From Halarcobacter sp. (GTDB taxonomy: Bacteria > Campylobacterota > Campylobacteria > Campylobacterales > Arcobacteraceae): a DNA stretch of 64,000 nucleotides. The notes below the pieces were generated by a model. The model was not told the DNA's origin. It worked only from the letters and a program-made list of their open reading frames with translations, and did no database searches. Positions 9,102-19,042 of the stretch are shown here, one piece after another (within the stretch, counting starts at the first letter, position 1; each line of letters begins with the position of its first letter). The translations under genes and the position numbers were made by a program. Location: the NCBI RefSeq assembly GCF_963675975.1, contig NZ_OY780939.1, positions 1,178,001 to 1,242,000 of the forward strand, in the 5' to 3' direction.

Positions 9102-9401
9102 ATGAAAGATATCAAAAAATATCTAAATGAACCTAAGTCAAAAATTGGCTTGGTTCATGGCTTATTAGCCTGTATTATCTCTTTTATTTGTGCTTATCTA
9201 ACTATGATGATTTTTACTCTAATTGCTTATGGGGATTATGCACATAGAATTATTCCCTCTATAGTTTTAACTCCTGTTTTAGTATCTATTTATGGTTTAT
9301 ATTTTTTATTTAGTGAAACTTTAAACTCTTTTTTTAAAAAAGCTATTTTTTCTGTTTTAGTTTTAACTATAACATTTTTAATAGTTTATATAGGATTTTA
9401 G
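9102..9401 (+). CDS. Small inner-membrane protein of iron cassette 1
   Basis: 99 residues, mostly hydrophobic, with about three membrane segments after a short polar N-terminus (KKYLNEPKSKIGL). It closely matches in layout the small proteins at 44829-45128 and 57629-57946, which share the N-terminal pattern [Y]-x-x-L-[S/N]-x-P-x-x-x-[S/K]-K-I-G-L. In other bacteria small membrane proteins of the DUF3649 kind sit beside PepSY proteins; assignment to that family is tentative. It starts 10 bases after receptor 1 and abuts the PepSY gene. No enzymatic motif is seen, so a role as partner of the PepSY protein is inferred from constant linkage. Confidence 0.75.
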   Translation: MKDIKKYLNEPKSKIGLVHGLLACIISFICAYLTMMIFTLIAYGDYAHRIIPSIVLTPVLVSIYGLYFLFSETLNSFFKKAIFSVLVLTITFLIVYIGF

Positions 9402-10943
9402 ATGAAATTAAAAAACTTAAATTTAAAATTTTTGATAAAAGCACATACAAATTTAGGTTTGTTTGCTTTATTCTTTTTTTATATATCTGCATTTTTTGGA
9501 ACAATTACACTTTTTAAACCCCAAATACATATGTGGGAAAATCCATCTAGATATTTTGTAAAAGAGGATAGTTACAATTTTACTTTAGATGAGTTAGTAA
9601 ATAGAACTATTCAAGAGGAGGGGTTTTCTACCAATAAAGTTGAGGTTATTTTACCAAATTATAAAGATGATGTAATAGCAATAAATGATCCCGCATCAAG
9701 AACAAAATATATAAATCCATATAATTTAAAGATGCTAGATACAACCTCAGATAGTTCTTTTTTACATAATTTTTTCAATGACTTGCATGTGGGAAGAAAT
9801 ATTCCAAAAATAGGTCAACTTTTGATGGGGATAGCTTCAATTTTAATGATATTTCTAATTCTTAGTGGAGTTATGTTGTTTATAAATAAACATAAAGCTA
9901 AAAAAACTATAAATTTTAAATGGCATAGGGATTTATCTTTATTTTTATTACCTTATATAATTGTATTTTCAATTACAGGAGCAATGTTAGGATTTATGTT
10001 AAGTACTTCATCAGGATTTGCTTATAGTGCATCTAAAGGTGAAGTTTCAAATATGCGAGCACTAGTTTCACCAACTCTATTTCCAAGAGACAAAATACCT
10101 AAAGTTTCACAAAAAGCAAAGATGTTAAATATCGATTTTTTGATGCAAAAAGCACAAAACTCATATAAAAATTTAGAGATTAAGAAAATAACACTTTTAC
10201 AATGGAATGATAAAAATGCAAAAATCAAATTTTCAGGATTTTTAAATGATAACAGGATTTTAACAGGTCGAATAAATAGACAATATATAGTGTTAAGTGG
10301 TGTTGATGGTTCAGTATTAGAGAAAAGAACCTTAGATAATTCCCATGGAATAAAAAACTTTTTATCAGGATTTTATTTTTTCCATTTTTTACCTGATGAA
10401 ACCACTATGGTAAGGATTATTTATGCTTTTTTAGGGATTGTTTTTTTAATCTCTTTAGCCTTTGGTTTTTTAATTTATAGTAGTAAAAAAGCCCAAAAAT
10501 ATAAGGATAATTTGCACTATTATAGTTTTTTAAATAGATTTTCAATCTCTATTATGTTTGGAATAATACCTGCTACTGCTTTATGCTTGTTTCTATATTG
10601 GGCAATACCTAAAGAGCTTTTTGAACGAGTAATTTGGATAAAAGGTTGTTTTTATGCCTATTGGGCTTTTACTTTATTTTTAAGTACTTATTTTGAGGAT
10701 CTTATTGATTTATTGAAATCTTTATGTTTTCAAACTTCGGCATTTTTATTTGCAACAGTTATTGCCCATATTATGAAAGCCAGTGAGTATTTAGTTATCT
10801 TGACTCAATCAGGAAAAATGCACCCAGTTTTATATGTGGATTTAACAATACTAGTTTTAAGTGTGATGTTTTTTCTATTATATAAATATATGTATAAAAT
10901 AAAATTTTTATCAAATTATTCAAGGATAAGTTATGCTTCTTAA
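9402..10943 (+). CDS. PepSY-associated membrane protein of iron cassette 1
   Basis: 513 residues. An N-terminal helix (about 14-38), a periplasmic PepSY-like region, a helix near 140-160, a pair near 175-200, a second soluble segment and four or five further C-terminal helices fit the PepSY-TM family (PiuB/FsrB-like). Members are linked to siderophore or heme uptake, and some act as ferric-siderophore reductases. His residues near predicted membrane borders (HNFFNDLHVG, KWHRDLSL, HGIKNF, FHFLPDE) could bind heme; this is inference. The ATG follows the previous stop directly, and the end overlaps the next gene by 11 bases, so the four cassette genes are co-transcribed. Paralogues are at 43250-44818 and 56048-57628. 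Confidence 0.85.
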   Translation: MKLKNLNLKFLIKAHTNLGLFALFFFYISAFFGTITLFKPQIHMWENPSRYFVKEDSYNFTLDELVNRTIQEEGFSTNKVEVILPNYKDDVIAINDPASRTKYINPYNLKMLDTTSDSSFLHNFFNDLHVGRNIPKIGQLLMGIASILMIFLILSGVMLFINKHKAKKTINFKWHRDLSLFLLPYIIVFSITGAMLGFMLSTSSGFAYSASKGEVSNMRALVSPTLFPRDKIPKVSQKAKMLNIDFLMQKAQNSYKNLEIKKITLLQWNDKNAKIKFSGFLNDNRILTGRINRQYIVLSGVDGSVLEKRTLDNSHGIKNFLSGFYFFHFLPDETTMVRIIYAFLGIVFLISLAFGFLIYSSKKAQKYKDNLHYYSFLNRFSISIMFGIIPATALCLFLYWAIPKELFERVIWIKGCFYAYWAFTLFLSTYFEDLIDLLKSLCFQTSAFLFATVIAHIMKASEYLVILTQSGKMHPVLYVDLTILVLSVMFFLLYKYMYKIKFLSNYSRISYAS

Positions 10944-11382
10944 AAGAGTATTTATTTTATTGATATTTTGTTCAAGTTTAGTTTTTGCTCATAGGGTTGC
11001 AGGTGTTGACATGAGTTTGGAAAAACTTGAAGGTGATAAAATATTAGTAAAAGCATTTTTTAGTAAATCTAAAAAAGCTTTAGGTGGAAACGAAGTAAGA
11101 CTTATATCTATGTTTGACAATAGAGTTTTAGCTAAAGGAAAACTAACATTAGATGGATTAGTTTTAAATATACCTTCTGAGTCATATTGGGTTTATGTTT
11201 TAGTAAGAGACAATGATATTGTAAAAGATGGTCTTGCTCCAAGTGGGGGATTTAAAAAAACAGTAGAATTAAAAAAAATCGCATTTTTATATACAGTTTT
11301 AGCTAGTTTATTCTTTTTGATTATTTCTTTATTTATAGCATATAAAAAGAGTAAAAAATTCAAAGAGATTCAAAAAATTTAA
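10933..11382 (+). CDS. Small secreted, membrane-tethered protein of iron cassette 1
   Basis: 149 residues. A signal peptide ends in SSLVFA, so the mature chain would begin with His (HRVAGVD). A beta-rich periplasmic domain of about 90 residues follows, ending in DGLAPSGGFKK, then one C-terminal membrane helix (about 118-138) and a short basic tail. The layout matches the proteins at 42755-43249 and 55537-56037. It loosely recalls periplasmic metal-handling domains such as those of nickel-transport DUF4198 or CopC proteins; I do not claim membership. It overlaps the PepSY gene by 11 bases. A role in handling iron or its carrier beside the PepSY protein is inferred. Confidence 0.72.
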   Translation: MLLKRVFILLIFCSSLVFAHRVAGVDMSLEKLEGDKILVKAFFSKSKKALGGNEVRLISMFDNRVLAKGKLTLDGLVLNIPSESYWVYVLVRDNDIVKDGLAPSGGFKKTVELKKIAFLYTVLASLFFLIISLFIAYKKSKKFKEIQKI

Positions 11383-11470
11383 AAATTATTTGTACTAAGT
11401 TTTTCATAACACCTTTTCACTACTATCTTTTAGTAAGATATGAAAAATTTAAATTATTATAGGGAAACTT

Positions 11471-13996
11471 GTGAAAAATCTTAGTATAAATATGAAGTTA
11501 ATGCTACTAATTATTGGTAGTTTATTGTTCTTATCAGTTGTAATCTTATCAATTAGTGTAAGTGAAAGTATAAAACATTCAGAAGAGGAAAAACTAACCC
11601 AGTTAAAATCTATAACTGAAGCAAAAAAACAACATATTTCTGAATATTTTAAAACTATTGAAGGTTTAATTATTTCTACTGCAAACTCTGCATCAACACA
11701 AGATGCTTTTAATGAGTTTATTAGAGGTTTTTATACTATTTCAGCACAATCTAGCTCTGAAGTAGATATGCCAAAAGTAAAAGAAGAGATTAAAAAACAT
11801 TATGAAGAGTTTTATTTAAGCAAAATAAATTTTAATCTACCAGATATTCCAGCAAAAAAAGAGACTGAAAAATATTTGCCTCAAGATGATAATGGAATTT
11901 TAGCCCAATATATGTATATTATAAAAAATGAAGAAAAAATTGGAGAAAAAAATAAATTAAACCAATCAAATACTTTTTTCAACAATTATGCCTTTGCCCA
12001 TACAAGATTCCATCAAACTTTTAATACAATTTTAGAGAAGTTTTCTTTATATGATATTTTTCTTGTGGATTTAAAAGGAACAGTTATTTATAGTACTTTT
12101 AAAGAGAAAGATTATGCTACAAATTTACTTACAGGTCCATATTCAAACAGCGCAATTGCAAAAGCTAATAAAATAGCCTATAAACTTAAAAAAGGTGAAG
12201 TTTCTTTTTCTGATTTTGAACCTTATGCGCCAAGTTATAATACTCCTGCTTCTTTTTTAGCAACACCTGTATTTAATAATCAAAATAGAAGAGTTGGAAA
12301 TTTAATAATTCAATTTCCTACAGATAAAATTGATTCAATTATGAATTTTAATGGAAACTATGAAAATGCAGGCTTGGGAAAAAGTGGAAACTCTTTTTTA
12401 ATTGGTAGTGATTATAAGATGAGAAACAATCACAGATATTTAAATCAAATTGAAAATGAGCATGTTAAAAAATCAAAAACAAGTATCGCTTTACATGAGA
12501 TAAAAAATGAAGCAACAATTGAAGCCTTAAAAAATAAAACAGGTGCAAAAATTATTGTTAAAGATGATGGAAAAAAATATTTAAGTGCTTATTCTGGACT
12601 TAAAGTGTTTGATAAACAATGGGCAATCATTTCAGAAATTGCCGATGCAGAAGCTTTGGCAGGAAGTATAAGATTAAATATTATGTTAGCTTCAATCTCT
12701 TTTGCAGTTTTAATTCTAATCATATTTATTTCAGTTTATCTTTTAAGAAGCTCAATTATAAAACCTATAAAAGAGTTTGAAAATGGACTTATGTCATTTT
12801 TTAAATATTTAAATAATGAAACAAAAGATGTTGTTTATTTAGATGAATCAAAAAATGACGAGATAGGTTTGATGTCAAAAGTAGTAAATAAAAATATTAA
12901 TAAAACAAAAGTTGGAATAGAAAAAGATAGAAATTTAATAAATGAAACAGTAAAAGTTTTATCTGAGTTTGAACAAGGAGATCTATCACAAAGAATTAGT
13001 ACAACATCTGATAATCCAGCATTAAATGAATTAAAAAATGTAATTAATGATATGGGTAATAATTTAGAAGCAAATATTGAAAATATATTAGAAGTATTAG
13101 AAACTTATACTAAATATAACTATTTACAAAAAGTTGATTCAAAGGGATTAAAAGAACACTTATTAAAGTTAGCAAATGGAGTTAACCATTTAGGGGATTC
13201 TATAACTGAAATGCTTATTGAAAATAAAACAAATGGTCTTAAACTTGATGATAGTTCAGATAGATTAATAGATAGTGTAAAAATTCTAGCTAGTAATACA
13301 AATCTTGCAGCTGCATCTATTGAAGAAACATCTGCAGCCTTAGAGCAGATAAACAGTAATATAATTTCAAATAATCAAAATGTACAAAAAATGGCTTCAT
13401 ATTCACAAGAGGTAAACTCTTCTGTTAAGAGTGGAGAAGAGTTAGCACAAAAAACAACTTTAGCTATGGATGAGATAAACAATCAAGTAAGCGCTATTAA
13501 TGAAGCTATTACAGTTATCGATCAAATTGCATTTCAAACAAATATTTTATCACTAAATGCAGCAGTTGAAGCAGCAACTGCAGGTGAAGCTGGAAAGGGT
13601 TTTGCAGTAGTTGCACAAGAGGTTAGAAATCTTGCAGCAAGATCAGCAGAAGCAGCAAAAGAGATTAAAGATTTAGTTGAAAATGCAAATCTAAAAGCAA
13701 ATGAAGGGAAACAGATATCTGATTCAATGATTGAGGGGTATATTAGTCTTAGTAAAAATATAAACAATACTATGGAGTTAATAAAAGCTGTTTCAGATTC
13801 TTCAAAAGAGCAACAAATTGGTATCTCTCAAATAAATGAAAGTGTAGCTAGCTTAGATAAGCAAACACAAGAAAATGCAAATATAGCTCAACAAACTGAT
13901 AATATTGCTCAACAAACTGATACTATTTCAAAACAAGTGGTTTCAAGTGCAAATGAAAAAGAGTTTAAAGGGAAAAATGATATAAAAATAGATTAA
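11471..13996 (+). CDS. Methyl-accepting chemotaxis protein with Cache sensor domain
   Basis: 841 residues from a GTG at 11471 preceded by AGGG. A membrane helix (about 9-30), a long periplasmic region with a double-Cache fold (for example [15 protein letters not shown] near 197-211), a second helix (about 397-425), a HAMP-like linker, a coiled coil and the conserved signalling tip [20 protein letters not shown] near 684-703. The family senses small ligands and controls CheA. No C-terminal CheR-binding pentapeptide is seen. Near the C-terminus a 21-base tandem duplication adds one heptad. It stands alone, 88 bases after cassette 1; no CheA or CheW gene of the flagellar type is in this window. 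Confidence 0.93.
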   Translation: MKNLSINMKLMLLIIGSLLFLSVVILSISVSESIKHSEEEKLTQLKSITEAKKQHISEYFKTIEGLIISTANSASTQDAFNEFIRGFYTISAQSSSEVDMPKVKEEIKKHYEEFYLSKINFNLPDIPAKKETEKYLPQDDNGILAQYMYIIKNEEKIGEKNKLNQSNTFFNNYAFAHTRFHQTFNTILEKFSLYDIFLVDLKGTVIYSTFKEKDYATNLLTGPYSNSAIAKANKIAYKLKKGEVSFSDFEPYAPSYNTPASFLATPVFNNQNRRVGNLIIQFPTDKIDSIMNFNGNYENAGLGKSGNSFLIGSDYKMRNNHRYLNQIENEHVKKSKTSIALHEIKNEATIEALKNKTGAKIIVKDDGKKYLSAYSGLKVFDKQWAIISEIADAEALAGSIRLNIMLASISFAVLILIIFISVYLLRSSIIKPIKEFENGLMSFFKYLNNETKDVVYLDESKNDEIGLMSKVVNKNINKTKVGIEKDRNLINETVKVLSEFEQGDLSQRISTTSDNPALNELKNVINDMGNNLEANIENILEVLETYTKYNYLQKVDSKGLKEHLLKLANGVNHLGDSITEMLIENKTNGLKLDDSSDRLIDSVKILASNTNLAAASIEETSAALEQINSNIISNNQNVQKMASYSQEVNSSVKSGEELAQKTTLAMDEINNQVSAINEAITVIDQIAFQTNILSLNAAVEAATAGEAGKGFAVVAQEVRNLAARSAEAAKEIKDLVENANLKANEGKQISDSMIEGYISLSKNINNTMELIKAVSDSSKEQQIGISQINESVASLDKQTQENANIAQQTDNIAQQTDTISKQVVSSANEKEFKGKNDIKID
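13880..13921 (+). repeat. 21-base tandem duplication within the chemoreceptor gene
   Basis: Two adjacent 21-base units, 20 of 21 bases identical, encode NIAQQTD twice. The unit length equals one coiled-coil heptad, so the repeat lengthens the predicted coiled coil by seven residues without a frame change. Confidence 0.85.
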
Positions 13997-14116
13997 AAAT
14001 ATTAATATATTCTAATTATGTAGCTTTTAAGGTAATAATACTAAAATATACCAAAAATAATTAATGCTAAAAAAAAATAATTATTCAGTGTTTAAATTTG
14101 AAAGTTGGATTAAAGT

Positions 14117-16873
14117 ATGGGGGATAAACATTATTTAAAAGCTGAACTTGATGAATATATAAAAAATGATGTATCAATTTTTGACTTCATTCAATCTGCT
14201 TCACTTGATGGTATTTGGTATTGGGATTTGGAAAATCCTAAAAACCAATGGATGAGTGATAAGTTTTGGAAAGTTTTAGGATATGACCCAAATAAAAAGA
14301 AAAATCTCTCTTCAGAATGGCAAGAGCTAGTAAATGAAGAGGATTTAAAACTAGCAATTGACAATTTTAACAAACACTTAGAAAACCCAAATCACCCCTA
14401 TGACCAAATTTTAAGATATAAACATGCAAATGGTTCTACTGCTTGGATTAGATGTCGAGGTATGGCTATTAGAGATAAAAATGGCAAACCATATAGAATG
14501 GTTGGAGCACATAACGATATGACTATTGTTATGGATGGTTTAAAAAAACTAGAAAAATACAATGGTCTTAGTAGATTAAACGAGAATCTAACTCAGAAAT
14601 ACAATGAAGAACACCAACAAAGATTAGAGATAGAAAAAGTTAATAAAGATATTGAAAGATATATAAATCTAATAGATAAATTTATAATATCTTCAACAAT
14701 AGATTTAAAAGGGAATATTGTAAATGTATCTGATGCTTATTGTAAAATATCAGGATATACAAAAGATGAACTAATAGGTGAATCTTATATAAAAAATGTT
14801 TTTCCAAATTCTGAAACTCCAAAAATAGAAGAGTTGCAAAAACTTACAAAAGAGTCTGACACTTGGGAGGGTGAAAGAAAAAATTTAAGAAAAGATGGAA
14901 CAACATATTGGTTAAAATCTACAATCACACCTATTATTGATGATACTGAAAATGTAATTGGTTATTCAACTTTAAATGTTGATATTACCGATAAAAATAT
15001 AGTTAAACAAAACAATTTAGAACTAAAAACTATCAAAGAAACTTTGGACAATGCTGTAAAAATAGCTAAACTTGGTACTTGGGAGTGGAATTTAACACAT
15101 GATATTATGAAGTTTTCAAAAATATCATATGAGATATTTGGTTTAGAAGAGGGCATTTTAATTGATTTTGAAAGTTTTAAAAACTTTGTTGTCAAAGATG
15201 ATAAAAAAAGATACAAACGAATAATAAATAAAGCTTTAAAAAAGAAAAGCTCTTTCTCTTTTGAATATAGAATCTATAGAGGTTTCGAGATAAGAAAAGT
15301 TTGGGTTATAGGAAATCCAATAATTGAAAATAGAAAAGTTGTTAGATTTACCGGAATTTTACAAGATATTACCGAATTAAAAAAAGTGGAAGAAGAGTTA
15401 GAAGAAGCTCAAAAAATTGCAAAAATAGGGCATTATAACTATAATATCAAGGATGATATATTTACAAATTCATATATTATTGATGAGATATTTGGTTTTG
15501 ATGAAAAAATAATAAAACATTTTAGAGTCTGGTCAAATTTAATCCATAAAGATGATAAAGAAAGAGTAAAAAAATATTTTGATGGCATCTATAAAGAGAA
15601 CAAAAAATTTGATACTGAATATAGAATTATAAATAAAAAAACTAACTCTATTAGATGGGTTCATATGTTAGGTGAACTCTCTTTTGATAGAGAAGGAAAT
15701 GTGATTTCATTTTTTGGAACAATACAAGATATTACAAGTAGAAAAGAGTTAGAAAGTGATCTTTTACAAGCCCATAATGTATTTGAAAATACCCATGATG
15801 GGATTTTAGTTACAGATGATGAAGGGAAAATATTAAATGTAAATAAATCTTTTGAAACGATTACTGGATATAAACTTGAAGAGGTTATTGGGCTTGATCC
15901 ATCTGTATTAAAATCGGGAGTTCATGATGACGATTTTTATAAAGATTTATGGAGAGAAGTTCGAACAAATGGTTATTGGAGTGGAGAGATTCATAACAAA
16001 ACCAAAAGCGGTAATATTTATCAAGAGTTATTAACTGTTAATGCAATATATGATGAGAGTGGACATATTTGCAATTATATTGGGCTTTTTAGTGATATAA
16101 CAAAACAGAAAAAACAAGATAAATTGATTCTTCAACAATCAAGAACAGCTGCAATTGGAGAGATGTTAGAAAATATAGCTCACCAATGGAGACAACCTTT
16201 ATCTATAATTTCTACTTCTGCAACAGGTCTAAAGTTTTTATTAGAGATGGATAAAGAAGATAAAATTCCTAAAGAAAAAGTATTAACTGTTTTAGATGAT
16301 GTAAATAATTATGCACAATATTTATCTAATACCATTGAAGATTTTAGAAGTTTCTTTAAAGGGGATATGACAAAAATAAAAAGATTTAATATAAGAGAAA
16401 CTCTTGAAAAAATTACAAATCTTACTAAAGATTCATTTATGCATAATTTTATTGAATTAGTAGATGATTCCCAAGCTAAAGATATATTTATTGAAAACAA
16501 TGAAAATATTTTAACCCAAGCATTGATAAATATTTATAATAATGCAAAAGATGCTTTAGCAGAATATGTAAAACACAAAGACAAAAGATACTTTTTTATC
16601 TCACTAGAAGAAACAGGAAATACTTTATATCTTCATTTTAAAGATAATGCCGGAGGTATTAGTACAAATATTATGAATCAGATTTTTGATCCATATTTTA
16701 CTACAAAACATGAATCTATTGGCACAGGATTAGGTTTATATATGACTTATCAAATTGTAACAAAACAGTTAAAAGGAACTATTGAAGTTCATAATGTAAC
16801 TTATGAATATGAAGGAAAAATCTATAAAGGTGCAGAATTTATAATAGGGATTCCTGTTACTAAAACAAATTAG
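14117..16873 (+). CDS. Multi-PAS cytoplasmic sensor histidine kinase
   Basis: 918 residues with no signal peptide or membrane helix. Five PAS units are visible in turn (about 25-145, 185-300, 310-420, 430-540 and 550-665); the first is a PAS_3 type with IWYWDLENP. The HisKA box holds NIAHQWRQPL with His689 as likely phospho-acceptor. The ATPase domain (about 790-915) has the N box INIYNNAKDAL, G1 box DNAGGIS and G2 box GTGLGLYM. Such kinases often read redox state, oxygen or small ligands through PAS cofactors; which one cannot be told here. No response regulator adjoins it, so the partner is encoded elsewhere. The start at 14117 has only a weak ribosome site (GGAT). Confidence 0.9.
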   Translation: MGDKHYLKAELDEYIKNDVSIFDFIQSASLDGIWYWDLENPKNQWMSDKFWKVLGYDPNKKKNLSSEWQELVNEEDLKLAIDNFNKHLENPNHPYDQILRYKHANGSTAWIRCRGMAIRDKNGKPYRMVGAHNDMTIVMDGLKKLEKYNGLSRLNENLTQKYNEEHQQRLEIEKVNKDIERYINLIDKFIISSTIDLKGNIVNVSDAYCKISGYTKDELIGESYIKNVFPNSETPKIEELQKLTKESDTWEGERKNLRKDGTTYWLKSTITPIIDDTENVIGYSTLNVDITDKNIVKQNNLELKTIKETLDNAVKIAKLGTWEWNLTHDIMKFSKISYEIFGLEEGILIDFESFKNFVVKDDKKRYKRIINKALKKKSSFSFEYRIYRGFEIRKVWVIGNPIIENRKVVRFTGILQDITELKKVEEELEEAQKIAKIGHYNYNIKDDIFTNSYIIDEIFGFDEKIIKHFRVWSNLIHKDDKERVKKYFDGIYKENKKFDTEYRIINKKTNSIRWVHMLGELSFDREGNVISFFGTIQDITSRKELESDLLQAHNVFENTHDGILVTDDEGKILNVNKSFETITGYKLEEVIGLDPSVLKSGVHDDDFYKDLWREVRTNGYWSGEIHNKTKSGNIYQELLTVNAIYDESGHICNYIGLFSDITKQKKQDKLILQQSRTAAIGEMLENIAHQWRQPLSIISTSATGLKFLLEMDKEDKIPKEKVLTVLDDVNNYAQYLSNTIEDFRSFFKGDMTKIKRFNIRETLEKITNLTKDSFMHNFIELVDDSQAKDIFIENNENILTQALINIYNNAKDALAEYVKHKDKRYFFISLEETGNTLYLHFKDNAGGISTNIMNQIFDPYFTTKHESIGTGLGLYMTYQIVTKQLKGTIEVHNVTYEYEGKIYKGAEFIIGIPVTKTN

Positions 16874-16927
16874 AATTAATAGCTTTTTTGTTAAACTTCA
16901 ATTTTAAAATTAAAAATAAGGCACTTA

Positions 16928-17545
16928 ATGCTTCATGAAATAGTAGATTTTGTAGTAGAAACTGTTGGCAGTTTAGGTTATATGGGAATTTTTATAATGA
17001 TGTTTTTAGAGAGTTCTTTTTTCCCTTTTCCATCAGAAATTGTAATGGTTCCAGCTGGATACTTGGCATACAAAGGTGAAATGAACTTAGCTCTTGCAGT
17101 TTTCGCTGGTATTGCAGGAAGCTTAGCAGGAGCAGTATTTAACTATTTTTTAGCTGTAAAATTTGGAAGAAAATTTTTAAGTAAATATGGCAAATATGTT
17201 TTAGTTAAAGAGGAAACTTTAGAAAAAATGGAAGATTTTTTTGCAAAACATGGACATATATCTACTTTTAGTGGAAGATTAATACCTGCTGTTAGACAAT
17301 ATATCTCTTTACCTGCAGGTTTAGCTAAAATGAATATATGGAAGTTTTCTTTATATACAAGTTTAGGTGCTGGGATTTGGGTACTTATTTTAGCTTTATT
17401 AGGTTATTTTATTGGTTCAAATCAAGAATTAATTGATGAGTATCTAAAGATAATTATAGTTTCAATTTTAATATTATTAGCAGTTTTTATTTTATTTTAC
17501 ATACGAATTAAAATGAAAAAAGACATAATAAGCAAAGCAGAATAA
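16928..17545 (+). CDS. DedA family membrane protein
   Basis: 205 residues with about five hydrophobic segments. The family signature is clear: [17 protein letters not shown] near the N-terminus and [20 protein letters not shown] in the centre, which carries the conserved Arg and Pro residues. DedA proteins are inner-membrane proteins linked to lipid-carrier recycling (undecaprenyl phosphate flippases) and to membrane-potential maintenance; the exact role of this one is not known. The ATG has AAGG seven bases upstream. It lies 54 bases after the multi-PAS kinase and three bases before the dehydrogenase gene, so it probably shares a transcript with the latter. Confidence 0.9.
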   Translation: MLHEIVDFVVETVGSLGYMGIFIMMFLESSFFPFPSEIVMVPAGYLAYKGEMNLALAVFAGIAGSLAGAVFNYFLAVKFGRKFLSKYGKYVLVKEETLEKMEDFFAKHGHISTFSGRLIPAVRQYISLPAGLAKMNIWKFSLYTSLGAGIWVLILALLGYFIGSNQELIDEYLKIIIVSILILLAVFILFYIRIKMKKDIISKAE

Positions 17546-17548
17546 ATA

Positions 17549-18187
17549 ATGAAAAAATTAGCAATAGTTACTGGTTATTCTTCTGGAATTGGAAAAGAGA
17601 TTTGTAAAACTTTAGAAGAGAATAATTACGAAATAATTAGATTAAAAAGTAGATTAGAAGATTCAAAAAGTTTAGAAAAAGAGATAAAAAGTCTTCTTAA
17701 AAATAAAGATATAAATCTTCTTATAAATTGTGCAGGACTTGGCATTTTTAAACCCCATGAAGAGATATCAGTTAATAAAATAAAAGAGTTGATTGATGTA
17801 AATCTAACTGCACCAATAATATTGTCTAATTTATGTCTAAGAAGTCTTAAAAAAACTAAAGGGCATATTATAAATATCTCTTCAATAGAAGCAGTTAGGC
17901 ACTCTAAATTTTCGGCTTTATATACAGCTACAAAAGCAGGACTTAGAAACTTTTCATTAAGCTTATTTGAAGAGCTTAGAAAAAGTGATGTAAAAGTTAC
18001 AAATATTAATCCAGATCTGACTAAAACAAACTTTTTTGATGAGTTTAATTTTGAACCATCTGATAATAAAAACTCTCATCTTCTACCTTCTCAAATTGCA
18101 AAAACAGTATTAGAGGTTATTAACTTTGATGGAGTTATTACAGAACTAACTGTAAGACCTCAAAGATTTGAAATAAAAAAGAAATAA
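17549..18187 (+). CDS. Short-chain dehydrogenase/reductase
   Basis: 212 residues, slightly shorter than the usual 240-280. The nucleotide-binding motif TGYSSGIG lies at the N-terminus, followed by NCAGLG (the NNAG-like motif), the catalytic Ser in NISSIEA, and the YTATKAG motif with catalytic Tyr and Lys. The substrate cannot be told; the short C-terminus suggests a small binding lobe. Oxidation or reduction of a carbonyl with NAD(P)(H) is expected for the family. It follows the dedA gene by three bases. Asn-Pro-Asp after strand 6 stands in place of the common PG motif. Confidence 0.88.
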   Translation: MKKLAIVTGYSSGIGKEICKTLEENNYEIIRLKSRLEDSKSLEKEIKSLLKNKDINLLINCAGLGIFKPHEEISVNKIKELIDVNLTAPIILSNLCLRSLKKTKGHIINISSIEAVRHSKFSALYTATKAGLRNFSLSLFEELRKSDVKVTNINPDLTKTNFFDEFNFEPSDNKNSHLLPSQIAKTVLEVINFDGVITELTVRPQRFEIKKK

Positions 18188-18232
18188 GTTACAAAAAGAA
18201 AAAATTTATTTTTTTGTATAAAATATATTGTT

Positions 18233-18246
18233 TTTTGTAATCAAAA
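18233..18246. promoter_or_regulatory. TTTTG-TAAT-CAAAA element (copy 1)
   Basis: A 14-base inverted repeat, ttttgtaatcaaaa, 54 bases before the start of the solute-binding gene. The same 14-mer lies at 33254-33267 and a 13/14 match at 59363-59376, each before a gene for an exported protein. It may be a regulator site, an upstream promoter element or a weak terminator; the sequence does not decide. Confidence 0.35.
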
Positions 18247-18267
18247 AATAACATATTTTAAGTACAA

Positions 18268-18273
18268 TATAAT
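18268..18273 (+). promoter_or_regulatory. Probable -10 element for the signalling operon
   Basis: A perfect TATAAT lies 27 bases before the ATG at 18301. Upstream are T-rich tracts, as is usual for Campylobacterota housekeeping promoters, which lack a strong -35 box. It would drive the operon from the solute-binding gene to the membrane protein ending at 24035. Confidence 0.5.
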
Positions 18274-18300
18274 TATATTCTAGAGTAAAAAAGTGAACTT

Positions 18301-19041
18301 ATGAAAAAAATTATATTAGTAATACTTATGATTGTTTACGTACAAGCTGTTGAAATTCCTAAATTCAAAATTATGACAGAAAACTATCCTCCTTTAAATA
18401 TGGAAGATAAAGATGGGAATCTTGCTGGAATAGGGGTAGAGGTTTTTGATGAATTACTTAAAAGAGTTGGTTCCTCTCAAACTAAACAAGATTTTGAATT
18501 AATGCCTTGGTCAAGAGCATATAACATAGTTCAAAAAAAGAAAAACAGCGTACTTTTCAGTACTTCAAGAACAAAAGAGAGGGAACCACTTTTTAAATGG
18601 GTTGGACCTTTTGGATATAATATCAATGGACTTATTGCACGAAAAGATTCTAATATAAAAATTAATTCACTAAAAGATTTAGAAAAATATCAAATAGGAA
18701 CTGTACTAAACGATGTTGGGGAGCTTATGCTTCTAAACAAAGGAATTTCAAAAGAAAATCTTCAATCAGTTTCTGGAAAAAATGCAATTTTAAAATCAAT
18801 TAGAAAACTAGATGCAAAAAGAATTGATATGTTTTCTTATTCTATTGATGTAGCAAAATGGGCTATGAAAGCAAATAATATATCATTTTATGATTATGAA
18901 GTTGTATATGTATTACAAAAATTGGGACACTATTTCACTTTTCATAAAGATACATCTGATGAAGTAGTTGCTGCGTTTCAAAATGCATTAAATGAGATGC
19001 ATAAAGATGGAACATTAGAAAAAATAGTAAAAAAATACTAA
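18301..19041 (+). CDS. Periplasmic solute-binding protein (SBP_bac_3 type)
   Basis: 246 residues. A signal peptide (about 1-16, ending VQAVE) precedes a family-3 solute-binding domain with FKIMTENYPPLNM, GIGVEVFDELLKRVG, MPWSRAYNIVQ and FSTSRTKERE. No ABC permease or ATPase is nearby. Instead the gene starts an operon whose next gene, one base downstream, is a membrane HPt/CheA-like kinase. A free-standing binding protein that presents a ligand to that kinase is therefore a better guess than a transporter component. The ligand is unknown. Confidence 0.88.
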   Translation: MKKIILVILMIVYVQAVEIPKFKIMTENYPPLNMEDKDGNLAGIGVEVFDELLKRVGSSQTKQDFELMPWSRAYNIVQKKKNSVLFSTSRTKEREPLFKWVGPFGYNINGLIARKDSNIKINSLKDLEKYQIGTVLNDVGELMLLNKGISKENLQSVSGKNAILKSIRKLDAKRIDMFSYSIDVAKWAMKANNISFYDYEVVYVLQKLGHYFTFHKDTSDEVVAAFQNALNEMHKDGTLEKIVKKY

Positions 19042-19042
19042 T

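Noticed and set aside
11383-11470. Long inverted repeat tttttcata / tatgaaaaa after cassette 1 as a terminator
   Set aside because: The arms are short and AT-only with a loop of over 30 bases; not convincing in this base composition.
18191-18217. A-tract/T-tract hairpin after the dehydrogenase gene as terminator
   Set aside because: Only A-T pairs with imperfect pairing; such tracts are everywhere in this DNA, so I did not list it.
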